A stretch of 32,625 bases of DNA from NCBI GenBank assembly GCA_002399975.1, contig DHER01000035.1:1-32625 (forward strand), read 5' to 3'. The translations under genes and the position numbers were made by a program. This document shows positions 1 to 7,099 of the stretch, one piece after another (the first letter of the stretch is position 1; each line of letters begins with the position of its first letter). The notes beneath the pieces were generated by a model that saw nothing but the letters and a program-made list of their open reading frames with translations, was not told the DNA's origin and did not search any database. The stretch is from Firmicutes bacterium UBA4845 (GTDB lineage Bacteria; Bacillota; Clostridia; Tissierellales; Sedimentibacteraceae).

Positions 1-12
1 ATTATTTATCTC

Positions 13-201
13 CTACTCGATTGCATCAACAATAATTTCTTCGGGCCAATTATTTTCATCATGTTCTTTGGAAGAGGCCGGGGTGCAGGGCGCGTAGCCA
101 CGTAAAACTTCCGATAACCGCTGCATAAGTGAAGCCGTTTTTGCCGTAAAATGAAGCGGATGAAAAATGCTGGTTGTTTGGGGCGGGGGATTATGGTACA
201 A
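13..201 (-). CDS. Unidentified short ORF at the left edge
   Basis: This is a 62-codon reading frame that could start at TTG 201 or at an internal ATG, and no family is recognised. It is richer in G and C than the genes to its right. Just after its stop, still reading leftwards, comes AGGAGATAAAT, which looks like a ribosome binding site for a gene that would start beyond the window. The frame could therefore be the end of a small upstream gene of an operon leaving the window, or chance. No convincing ribosome binding site precedes the frame itself. Confidence 0.2.
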   Translation of the reverse strand: MYHNPPPQTTSIFHPLHFTAKTASLMQRLSEVLRGYAPCTPASSKEHDENNWPEEIIVDAIE

Positions 202-284
202 TGGTATATATCTTTAGTTCACCTTTGATATAGCAGGTCAAATTATATGGCTCACAAAAGACAAATATTGCGAAAGAAGGACTG

Positions 285-839
285 TTGTGGAAACATCTGA
301 ACAAAAAATCCGGAACTACAGGAAGCGTAGATGCGGGAGTAGTATATTATAAAGAATATAATGCATGGAGAATATTTATGTCTAATGGGAAACCTGATGG
401 ATGGTATGATGGTATATATGAAACTGACATAAGCAAGGGCTCAAATGTCTATTTGGACTTGAGATGCGCAGGCAATTATGCTCAAATTATTGCACGAGAC
501 ACCATTTATTGGAATATTATTGATGAACAAAGCCTTTATATGGGAAGCGGTTTTACTACCAATCCAACTAATTTGGAATTAGTCAGGGAAAATACTTTAG
601 CACAAAAAAATGAAAGAGTTGATGATGGAAGTTATCTTAGAAACGTACGCTGGTCAGATGTATATCTTTACAGCCTTACCCAAAATACGCCGGCTGCAAT
701 GAGCCATATGAAGTCATCAAGATCCGGGTTTTATGTTTATTCCGGCAGGTATATGTATGGGGAAACACAGTCCGCAAACCAATATATATCAGCAAGCGGC
801 CTCAATTATAATGGGGAAACATCATCACTTGAGTATTAA
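285..839 (+). CDS. Hypothetical Tyr-rich protein, possibly 5'-truncated
   Basis: No family is recognised. The frame encodes 184 residues if it starts at TTG 285, which has GAAGG four bases upstream. The open frame continues back to 234 without a stop, so the true start may be lost. About 10% of residues are Tyr (19), with many Ser, Gly and Asn, one Cys, and no signal peptide or membrane segment in the part seen. Repeated short aromatic/Gly-Asn stretches suggest a beta-rich fold such as the C-terminal part of a surface or secreted protein; this is inference. It sits 81 bases before the secreted copper-amine-oxidase-N-like gene, in the same direction. Confidence 0.5.
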   Translation: MWKHLNKKSGTTGSVDAGVVYYKEYNAWRIFMSNGKPDGWYDGIYETDISKGSNVYLDLRCAGNYAQIIARDTIYWNIIDEQSLYMGSGFTTNPTNLELVRENTLAQKNERVDDGSYLRNVRWSDVYLYSLTQNTPAAMSHMKSSRSGFYVYSGRYMYGETQSANQYISASGLNYNGETSSLEY

Positions 840-920
840 AATATAAGGTAATTAATTGCTATAGGCAGTCCTCCGAAAATTCAGGAGAACTGTTTATGGC
901 ATCAATCAGGAGGGGACAAA

Positions 921-1991
921 ATGAATAGATGCAAAATAAAACAGGTGCTTATATTTTTATTGATATTGCTGTTTATTTCTGCTGGCGGCCATGCTGCTTA
1001 CGGGGAAACGGCGGCTTATACCGAACTGAATATGCCGCTGCCGAAAGATTACAGTTCAACAGATTTTAATTTGGACTATGGCGTCAAGGTCAACGGGAAA
1101 GACTATGTAATAAAGGGAAGCCCGTTCCTTTACAGAGATTTAACTTATATACCCGTCAGGGATGTTTCAGAAATATTCAATATCAATGTAACATTCAATG
1201 AAGCGGACAGAACGGTATCGCTGGCAAGCACAGAAAAAGAAATCATAATATCCCCGCTTATGAGTGTATATGGAGAGAGGGGAGCCGTAATAAAAACAGG
1301 GGATCAGGCTGCGATTGAATCGGGTGTTGCGTATATGCTCGTAAATGACCGCAGTTATGTTCCCATACGTTTTATAACGGAAACATTCGGGTTCAGTGTG
1401 AATTATGACGATGTCAATAAACAGATTGCCATAAAAGGAGCAGAGCAGATTCCGGGAACTGCCGGCAGTTTTTATACGGAGGAACAGCAGGCGGTCATAG
1501 ATGCCGTTGCTGCTTATGAATCAAATCCGTCGATGCAATTGAAAGGGACAACGGATTTTGACGGGGACAAAGATATACAGGCTGATGTCAAAAAAGAAAT
1601 TACAAAGGATGTTATAACCGAAACAATAACTGTAAAAGAAAGCAGCGGGGAACAATATAAAGGTGTGCGCAAATCAAGGTTTAACGGAAGCAATTCCAGA
1701 GGAGTGTCCGAAGTGTTTCCCGACGGAACAGAAGAGTCAGTAGATATGATGCCATATGCAGGCCTGCATCCTTATAATCAGCTTACAGACCTAAAGTTAA
1801 GCGGGCTGAATAAGTACTGCAATATGAATATACAGAAAATTGATGATACGGATACGTCCGTTACCTATAAAATTACGGAATTGAATGGTGAAGAGGTTGA
1901 TATATTGGTGTTTATTAACAAGAATGACAAAAAAATGATACGCTACGAGGAAACAACAGAATTCAGCAAAAAGAAATTTGACATTGATTAG
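921..1991 (+). CDS. Secreted copper amine oxidase N-terminal-like domain protein
   Basis: The product has 356 residues. A basic N-terminus is followed by a hydrophobic stretch (about residues 8-22) and GHAAYGETA, which fits a signal peptide, so the mature protein is probably exported. Residues about 50-175 hold two copies of the Cu_amine_oxidN1 repeat, seen as TYIPVRDVSEIFNINVTF and SYVPIRFITETFGFSVNY, a wall- or surface-associated module common in Clostridia. The charged C-terminal half has no assigned domain and ends in MIRYEETTEFSKKKFDID. The start at ATG 921 has CAGGAGGGG at good distance. The name reflects domain similarity only; amine oxidase catalysis is not implied. A copy of its last codons lies at 3349-3420. 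Confidence 0.85.
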   Translation: MNRCKIKQVLIFLLILLFISAGGHAAYGETAAYTELNMPLPKDYSSTDFNLDYGVKVNGKDYVIKGSPFLYRDLTYIPVRDVSEIFNINVTFNEADRTVSLASTEKEIIISPLMSVYGERGAVIKTGDQAAIESGVAYMLVNDRSYVPIRFITETFGFSVNYDDVNKQIAIKGAEQIPGTAGSFYTEEQQAVIDAVAAYESNPSMQLKGTTDFDGDKDIQADVKKEITKDVITETITVKESSGEQYKGVRKSRFNGSNSRGVSEVFPDGTEESVDMMPYAGLHPYNQLTDLKLSGLNKYCNMNIQKIDDTDTSVTYKITELNGEEVDILVFINKNDKKMIRYEETTEFSKKKFDID

Positions 1992-2232
1992 AACAGTACT
2001 GCCCCACGGCACACGCGTTAAAGACAGCCTTACGTGGCTGGAGTTTGCAAAAGCCGGTGTGATTTCCGGAGAAGGGCCGCAGTGGCGGAACGCGGAAGAC
2101 AAAAGGACGTTTTCTAAAGTGTCAAAGCTCCATGAAACTGAAAATATTATGAAAGATGTGTGCAAATTATTTTTGTAGGCTGAGCTGAAAAGGATAGCCG
2201 AAGCAAGGCGACAGGAGCAAACGAAGTACTAA
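1978..2232 (+). pseudogene. Unidentified ORF remnant with an in-frame stop
   Basis: After the end of the upstream gene an open frame runs to a TAG at 2176-2178. It continues in the same frame as a charged stretch, AELKRIAEARRQEQTKY, to TAA 2230. The part before the stop ends in HETENIMKDVCKLF. The helix-like charged tail resembles, loosely, the C-terminal ends of Rpn/PD-(D/E)XK-type transposase-related proteins of Clostridia; this is a guess from pattern only. No start codon with a ribosome binding site is seen. It could equally be non-coding DNA. Confidence 0.2.
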
Positions 2233-2260
2233 CCAGTTACTTACATTTTCAATTTTCGGA

Positions 2261-2289
2261 TTGATATTATTACCCATCTGACATATAAT
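2261..2289 (+). promoter_or_regulatory. SigA-type promoter of the AbrB/PIN module
   Basis: TTGATA (2261-2266) and TATAAT (2284-2289) are 17 bases apart, close to the vegetative consensus, about 50 bases before the antitoxin start. The 9-base inverted arms CTTACATTT (2240-2248) and AAATGTAAG (2303-2311) bracket it and could be operator half-sites for autoregulation (inference). Confidence 0.7.
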
Positions 2290-2341
2290 ATAATCAAGTA
2301 AGAAATGTAAGAATGAAGCGAAAGGTAAGGGAGTTTTAAAT

Positions 2342-2617
2342 ATGGAAATTGCGAGAATTACAGCAAAGGGCCAAATAACGATACCGATTGAAATCAGAAA
2401 AAAGCTTAATCTAAAAGAAGGCGATAAGATAATATTTTTAGAACAAGACGGCCGGATATATTTTGAAAACGCTGCATTATTGGCGTTTAATAGGATACAG
2501 GATGCAATGGCAGGAGAGGCGCAAAAAGCGGGTTATAATTCTCCTGAAGAAATGAATGAGCTTGTTAAAGAAGTAAGAAAAGAAATATGGGAAGAACGAT
2601 ATGAGAATAATGATTGA
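2342..2617 (+). CDS. AbrB/MazE/SpoVT-fold antitoxin
   Basis: The 91-residue protein has an N-terminal SpoVT/AbrB swapped-hairpin DNA-binding domain (residues about 1-45), recognised from ARITAKGQITIPIEIRKKLN followed by EGDKIIFLEQDGRIYFEN. The C-terminal half is charged and helical, as expected for a toxin-binding tail. Its last 17 bases overlap the start of the PIN-domain gene, so the two are translationally coupled. Families of this kind bind their own promoter and neutralise the cognate PIN nuclease. The ATG follows AAGGGAG at normal distance. Confidence 0.88.
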   Translation: MEIARITAKGQITIPIEIRKKLNLKEGDKIIFLEQDGRIYFENAALLAFNRIQDAMAGEAQKAGYNSPEEMNELVKEVRKEIWEERYENND

Positions 2618-2999
2618 TACTAATGTACTGATTTCAATTATCTTCTTTCCATCAGTACAAATGAATGAACTCAAAACAAAGCTTTGTAATGAATATACAA
2701 TAGTATTATGCTCCCATATTGTAGAGGAGCTCATTAGGGTTACAAAACGCAAATTTGTTCATAAATTAAAGGATTTGGATGACTTTTTGACAGAATTACC
2801 TTATGAGCTTGTTTATACACCTGCTTTTCTTGAAAAGGACAAGTTTCCAGCGATGCGCGATGAATATGATTATCCTATTCTTGCAACGGCAATATTGGAA
2901 AACGTTGACGTTCTAATAACAGGTGACAAGGATTTTGCTGCGATTGATATTGAGCATCCTGAAATATTAACGCCAACAGAATTTTTGTCAAAATACTAA
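2601..2999 (+). CDS. PIN-domain toxin (putative ribonuclease)
   Basis: This 132-residue single-domain PIN protein matches the COG1569-type putative toxin family. Acidic residues expected to hold the metal are visible: Asp6 in IMIDTNVLIS, Glu42/43 in SHIVEELIRV, Asp87/Asp90 in MRDEYDYPIL, and Asp109/Asp111 in ITGDKDF. PIN toxins are Mg-dependent RNases, often cutting tRNA or rRNA; the target of this one is unknown. It overlaps the AbrB-type antitoxin gene by 17 bases and is followed 28 bases later by a strong terminator, so the pair forms a compact two-gene operon. All catalytic positions look intact. Confidence 0.88.
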   Translation: MRIMIDTNVLISIIFFPSVQMNELKTKLCNEYTIVLCSHIVEELIRVTKRKFVHKLKDLDDFLTELPYELVYTPAFLEKDKFPAMRDEYDYPILATAILENVDVLITGDKDFAAIDIEHPEILTPTEFLSKY

Positions 3000-3026
3000 A
3001 GCATGTTTAGGATAAAGAAGCAAATC

Positions 3027-3049
3027 AAGGCGCGCAACGCGCCTTTTTT
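3027..3049 (+). terminator. Rho-independent terminator after the PIN gene
   Basis: Stem AAGGCGCG / CGCGCCTT with loop CAA, followed by six Ts. The same hairpin and T-run recur after the MntA/HepT unit at 3952-3973. Confidence 0.9.
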
Positions 3050-3062
3050 GGGTTTGACGGGC

Positions 3063-3348
3063 ATGTCATATGTCTAAGGTGGAAGTCCTAAGGGGCGTAG
3101 TTACCGACGAACCCGATAGCAACTTGCAAGTTTCACATCGTGAGGTGTGGGAGAGAGGAAGCAATAGCGAAATCGTGGCTTGACGAACAGAAACAGGATA
3201 CAAGGCGAGTTAGGTGGATAAGTTGGCCTAAGACAACAAAGTCCAAAAGGTAACCGTAACCCTAATGCGTAAATCCTGCAAGTAAACGAGGAAAGATATA
3301 TGGCTTAACCCGTGAGGTCTCATGAGCGATACATCAGTGGTTGTCAGC
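3063..3348 (+). mobile_element. Group II intron 5' fragment (no RT gene)
   Basis: The sequence matches, from memory, the ribozyme 5' region of clostridial group II introns. Recognisable pieces are GGTGGAAGTCC near 3079, GGGCGTAGTTACCGACGAAC near 3093, ACAGGATACAAGGCGAGTTA near 3193, GGTGGATAAGTTGGC, AACGAGGAAAGATATATGGC near 3289, and GTGAGGTCTCATGAGCGATA near 3312. The intron domain I-III region is present, but the fragment stops at GTCAGC. No reverse transcriptase ORF, no domain V and no 3' end follow. The expected GUGYG 5' end is degenerate, so the left boundary is uncertain by a few bases. It lies 13 bases after a terminator T-run. It should be inactive. Confidence 0.72.
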
Positions 3349-3420
3349 AAAATTAACAAAAAAATGACGCGATACGAGGAAACAACGGAATTCAGCAAAA
3401 AATCATTTTACATTTATTAG
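3349..3420 (+). pseudogene. 3' remnant of a copper-amine-oxidase-N-like gene paralogue
   Basis: The 65 bases 3356-3420 align without gaps to the last 65 bases of the 921-1991 gene (1927-1991), with 9 mismatches counted by eye (about 86% identity). In frame this reads KMTRYEETTEFSKKSFYIY and then TAG, against KMIRYEETTEFSKKKFDID in the intact gene. The remnant begins right where the group II intron fragment ends, so the rest of the paralogue has been lost. Confidence 0.8.
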
Positions 3421-3461
3421 ATTATTCTGCTGATGTTCGTTTTGAAATAATTTGCTTTTGA

Positions 3462-3490
3462 TTGCTAAAAATTTGGAAATAGTATATAAT
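3462..3490 (+). promoter_or_regulatory. Promoter of the mntA-like gene
   Basis: TTGCTA (3462-3467) and TATAAT (3485-3490) are separated by 17 bases, about 50 bases upstream of the mntA-like start. The -10 box lies inside a small inverted repeat, AGTATA-TAAT-TATACT (3481-3496), a possible operator (inference). Confidence 0.65.
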
Positions 3491-3539
3491 TATACTATAA
3501 TAAGTAAAAGTACAGAAAATCATAAGTGAGGTGAAAAAT

Positions 3540-3827
3540 GTGATTATAATAGAACAAATAAAGCGCGAAGTTCAAGAGGCTGCCAAAGAATATCTAATAA
3601 AAAAAGTTGAATTATTTGGTTCATATGCTGAAGGAACACATACTGATAAAAGTGACATTGACATATTAGTCGAATTTTCAACTCCTGCTGTATCATTACT
3701 TACATTAGCCGCATTGAAATATAGCCTTGAAGAAAAATTCAAGAAAGAAGTTGATGTTGTTCATGGGCCTTTAGAGAAAGATTCTATATTGGATATAAAG
3801 AAAGTGATTCCTGTATATGAACAATAG
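3540..3827 (+). CDS. mntA: MntA-like minimal nucleotidyltransferase antitoxin
   Basis: The 95-residue minimal nucleotidyltransferase (Pol beta fold) has the signature Gly27-Ser28 in ELFGSYAEG, the metal-binding Asp39 and Asp41 in SDIDILVEF, and a third Asp72 in EVDVVHG. MntA antitoxins transfer AMP to a Tyr of the HEPN toxin HepT and so silence it. GTG 3540 is chosen as start because GAGGTG (3529-3534) is then a well-spaced ribosome binding site; the alternative GTG at 3531 lies inside it. The downstream hepT overlaps its end by 11 bases but is badly shortened, so this antitoxin may have no partner here. Confidence 0.82.
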   Translation: MIIIEQIKREVQEAAKEYLIKKVELFGSYAEGTHTDKSDIDILVEFSTPAVSLLTLAALKYSLEEKFKKEVDVVHGPLEKDSILDIKKVIPVYEQ

Positions 3828-3930
3828 AGATTATCAAATAATGAAAAAGATTTTGAAGGAGATAACGATAGCATTAGAAATGTTTCAGGGCATATCTCAA
3901 ACGGATTTTTTAAGGGATGAAAAGTTATAA
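3817..3930 (+). pseudogene. hepT: Truncated hepT (HEPN toxin N-terminal remnant)
   Basis: A 37-codon frame starting at ATG 3817 overlaps the end of the mntA-like gene, the normal arrangement of the MntA/HepT operon. It encodes MNNRDYQIMKKILKEITIAL and ends ISQTDFLRDEKL then TAA, which resembles the first helix of HepT/DUF86 proteins. Complete HepT toxins are about 110-140 residues and carry the RNase motif RX4HXY in the C-terminal part. That part is absent, and the terminator follows 21 bases later. It should be inactive as a toxin. Confidence 0.7.
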
Positions 3931-3951
3931 ATGAATTTTATGGTATTTCTG

Positions 3952-3973
3952 AGGCGCGCAACGCGCCTTTTTT
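3952..3973 (+). terminator. Rho-independent terminator after the mntA/hepT remnant
   Basis: Stem GGCGCG / CGCGCC with loop CAA and six Ts. It is identical over 22 bases to the terminator following the PIN gene (3028-3049). Confidence 0.9.
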
Positions 3974-4117
3974 ATAAGCTGCTGCTTTTTCGCTTGCCCG
4001 GCAGGCACGAATTAATCAGTAATTGATTATTTGATTAATTGATGTTAGGATATAAATAAAAGTAAAGGAAAATTTTGCTTAAAGCTTAAATAGCCTAACA
4101 CTTATGAGGAGATTGGA

Positions 4118-5914
4118 ATGATTTTGACACTTGAAAATATTACAAAAAGCTTCAACGAAAAAAAGATATTGGATAACGTGAATTTTTATATAAATAACAA
4201 TGATAAAATCGGCCTTGTCGGCGTTAACGGAACCGGTAAATCAACATTGCTTAAAATTGCGGCGAGAACAGAAGAGCCGGATGCCGGCAAAGTTGTTTGC
4301 AGCAATGGAGTGAGAATTTCCTATCTGCCCCAGACCCCGGAATTTAAAGAGAATACAACTGTAATGGAACAGCTTTTCATTAACGCGGCGCCGGAAGCCA
4401 AGGCGTTAATGGAGTATGAAGCCAAGGCTATTTTAAACAAGTTAAACATCACCGAGGTTGACAAGTGTGTCGGCCTGCTTTCTGCCGGTCAAAGAAAAAG
4501 AGTTGCAATAGCATGTGCGCTGGTTGTTCCTTGTGAACTTTTAATTTTTGATGAACCCACCAACCATTTGGACAATGATATGATTCTTTGGCTGGAGAAC
4601 TATCTTACACGGTATAAGGGCTCTATATTGATGGTAACCCACGACAGGTATTTCCTGGATAGGATTTCAAACAGGATTGCGGAGCTGGACAAAGGGAAAA
4701 TATACTCTTATGAAGGAAACTATTCACGTTTTTTGGAGCTAAAGACCTTGCGTGAAGAAAATGAGCAAAGCAGCGAAAGAAAGAGCCAGGCACTTTATAA
4801 AAAAGAGCTTGCGTGGATTCAAAGAGGAGCTAAGGCCCGCGGTACGAAAGCAAAGGGCAGAATACAGGAATTTGAAAAGCTCAAAGAGAAATTAGGAACA
4901 GAAACGGAGGAGAAATTGGAATTAAGCTCTGTTTCATCGAGGCTTGGGAAAAAAACAATAGAAATAAATGATATATCAAAAAAGTTTGGCGGAAAGGTCA
5001 TTGTTAAAGACTTTGAATATACGGTTACAAGAAATGCCAGGATAGGAATAGTAGGGAATAACGGCGTGGGTAAATCAACCCTGCTGAATATAATAGCAGG
5101 CAGGATTCAGCCTGATAACGGCAGCATAGATGTGGGAAGTACGGTGAAATTCGGATATTTTTCACAAGAAACCGGGGAAGTTGATGTTTCATTAAGAGCG
5201 ATTGATTATATAAAGGGAATTGCAGAAATAATAGAGACAAGGGATGGAAAGATAACCGCATCCCAGATGCTTGAGAAATTTTTGTTTTCTCCTGAAATCC
5301 AATACAATACAATTGACAAATTATCCGGCGGGGAGAGGAGAAGACTGCTTTTGCTGGGTGTCCTTATGAAGGCCCCGAACATATTGCTGCTGGATGAGCC
5401 TACAAATGATTTGGATATTGAAACGCTGACAATATTGGAGGATTATCTGGAAAGCTTTGACGGGGCGGTTATAACCGTTTCTCATGACAGGTACTTTTTA
5501 GATAAGGTTGTCAGTACGATTTTAGAATTGTCTGGGAACGGAACAGGGTTGATAAAAGAGTATAACGGCGGTTATTCTGATTATATTGCGGCAAGGAAAG
5601 CTGATCAGAGTGACTGCCCCAAGAATAAACCAAAAGCTTCAAAGAACAAAGACAGAGAAACAAGAGTAAAACCCCGAAAGCTTAAATTTACCTATAAGGA
5701 ACAGAAGGAATACGAAGAAATTGATAATGATATCGCAAATTTGGAAATAAAGATAGCTGATTTGAAAAATCAAATGGAAAAGTATGCAACGGATTATGTA
5801 AAGCTTCAGGAATTAATGGAAGAAAAACAGAAGGCGGAAGATCAGATGGAAGAAAAAATGAACAGATGGGTTTACCTGAATGACCTGGCCGAACAGATTG
5901 AAAGCCAGAAGTGA
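4118..5914 (+). CDS. ABC-F family ATPase (Uup-like)
   Basis: The 598-residue protein has two ABC ATPase domains and no membrane segments, which places it in the ABC-F class of ribosome-associated translation factors. Domain 1 has Walker A GVNGTGKST (35-43), signature LSAGQ and Walker B LLIFDEPTNHLD. Domain 2 has GNNGVGKST, LSGGERRR and ILLLDEPTNDLD. The inter-domain linker contains RGAKARGTKAKGRIQ, typical of Uup. The charged C-terminal extension (about residues 530-598) is predicted coiled coil, also as in Uup. ABC-F proteins act on stalled ribosomes or give antibiotic resistance; which applies here cannot be told. ATG 4118 follows GAGGAG. A 7-bp long-range complementarity lies in its leader. 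Confidence 0.9.
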   Translation: MILTLENITKSFNEKKILDNVNFYINNNDKIGLVGVNGTGKSTLLKIAARTEEPDAGKVVCSNGVRISYLPQTPEFKENTTVMEQLFINAAPEAKALMEYEAKAILNKLNITEVDKCVGLLSAGQRKRVAIACALVVPCELLIFDEPTNHLDNDMILWLENYLTRYKGSILMVTHDRYFLDRISNRIAELDKGKIYSYEGNYSRFLELKTLREENEQSSERKSQALYKKELAWIQRGAKARGTKAKGRIQEFEKLKEKLGTETEEKLELSSVSSRLGKKTIEINDISKKFGGKVIVKDFEYTVTRNARIGIVGNNGVGKSTLLNIIAGRIQPDNGSIDVGSTVKFGYFSQETGEVDVSLRAIDYIKGIAEIIETRDGKITASQMLEKFLFSPEIQYNTIDKLSGGERRRLLLLGVLMKAPNILLLDEPTNDLDIETLTILEDYLESFDGAVITVSHDRYFLDKVVSTILELSGNGTGLIKEYNGGYSDYIAARKADQSDCPKNKPKASKNKDRETRVKPRKLKFTYKEQKEYEEIDNDIANLEIKIADLKNQMEKYATDYVKLQELMEEKQKAEDQMEEKMNRWVYLNDLAEQIESQK

Positions 5915-6125
5915 AATGATACGCCTTGTCCCTGAGATGTAGTCAAAACAGTATCATATTGATATAAGTTTTATGTGGTAAATATAGTAAAAATGTGCAA
6001 TAATGCATTATGATTGCAACAGTTCAATATAATAATTAAAGGTGGCGGTTTGGGAACGGCCGCATACATGATTTTGGTGCAGGTTATTTTTGTATAGAGT
6101 ATGCCTATTGACGTATTATTGTGCT

Positions 6126-7034
6126 TTATTCGGATTTAAGCGTTGTTGACATCAGGTCTTTACCAACCCTTACGTTTGGAAAAATATCTGAGGCATATTT
6201 TATAAAGTCCCCGGGCTTCATCATTGAAGGGCTAAAATGGGTCAGCCACAGTTCCTTAACGCCGGCTTCTTTTGCAATGGAAGCTGCCTCTGAAAATATC
6301 ATATGCATTTTTTCAACAGCATTATCATGCTGCTCATCCTCTCCGTACATTCCTTCGCATATGAACAAATCAGAATTTTTAACTATGTCCTTTATACGTT
6401 TTACCGGCCTTGTATCAGTTACATAGGAGATTTTAATAGGTTTTCTTGGCTCTCCTAAAACCATGTCGGGAGTATAAGTATTGCCATCAACTTTAATGTT
6501 ATTTCCGCTGTGCAGAGTTCTCCAAAATTTAACGGGAATATTGAGCTTTTTGGCTATATCCGGCTGGAAATGTGGCCTAAGCGCCAGTTCCAAGCTGTAT
6601 CCCAGACAATTTATATGATGCTTCAGAGGAATTGAAGTTATTTTAAGCCCTATTTGTTCAAACTCCTGAGGTTTAGTATCATGAAGCTCAGCTATCCTCA
6701 CTTCATATGGGAGGTATCCGCACACAACCAGCAGGGAATTAATATACTTGGTGCTTCCTCTGGGAGCTATAATATTCAAAGGCTCCGTTCGTCCTTGGTT
6801 GCCTATTGTCAGCAAAAGCCCCGGAAGCCCTGAAACATGGTCTGCATGGCAGTGAGTAATTAAAATAGTATCAATTTTGCTCATGCTTAACCTGCCTTTG
6901 TGAAGAGAAATTTGTGTTCCTTCTCCACAATCAATTAGAATTGATTTTCCATTATATTCAATTAGACACGAAGCCAGGAATCTTTCAGGAAGAGGAACCA
7001 TTCCGCCGGTGCCTATTAGTGTAACATTTATCAT
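6126..7034 (-). CDS. rnz: Ribonuclease Z (tRNA 3' processing)
   Basis: The 302-residue metallo-beta-lactamase-fold protein carries the zinc motif HCHADH at residues 61-66. It has the N-terminal GTGGMVPLPERF loop, IDCGEGTQ, LKHHINCLGYSLE, YVTDTRP and a C-terminal LTHFSP. Length and motif order match the RNase Z/tRNase Z family, which cuts pre-tRNA after the discriminator base. The ATG has AGGTGATAAA directly upstream at good spacing. It is the last gene of a probable tmcAL-ylbJ-rnz reverse operon (gaps of 55 and 65 bases). Some family members lack proven tRNase activity, so the substrate is inferred. Confidence 0.88.
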   Translation of the reverse strand: MINVTLIGTGGMVPLPERFLASCLIEYNGKSILIDCGEGTQISLHKGRLSMSKIDTILITHCHADHVSGLPGLLLTIGNQGRTEPLNIIAPRGSTKYINSLLVVCGYLPYEVRIAELHDTKPQEFEQIGLKITSIPLKHHINCLGYSLELALRPHFQPDIAKKLNIPVKFWRTLHSGNNIKVDGNTYTPDMVLGEPRKPIKISYVTDTRPVKRIKDIVKNSDLFICEGMYGEDEQHDNAVEKMHMIFSEAASIAKEAGVKELWLTHFSPSMMKPGDFIKYASDIFPNVRVGKDLMSTTLKSE

Positions 7035-7099
7035 TTTATCACCTGTATAGTTTATTTATTTTTATTATAACTGCTGTTTATGTTTATATCAATAAAAGT

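Noticed and set aside
3931..4023. Small frame after the hepT remnant reading through the terminator
   Set aside because: The frame translates the terminator stem and T-run; it has no ribosome binding site and no similarity.
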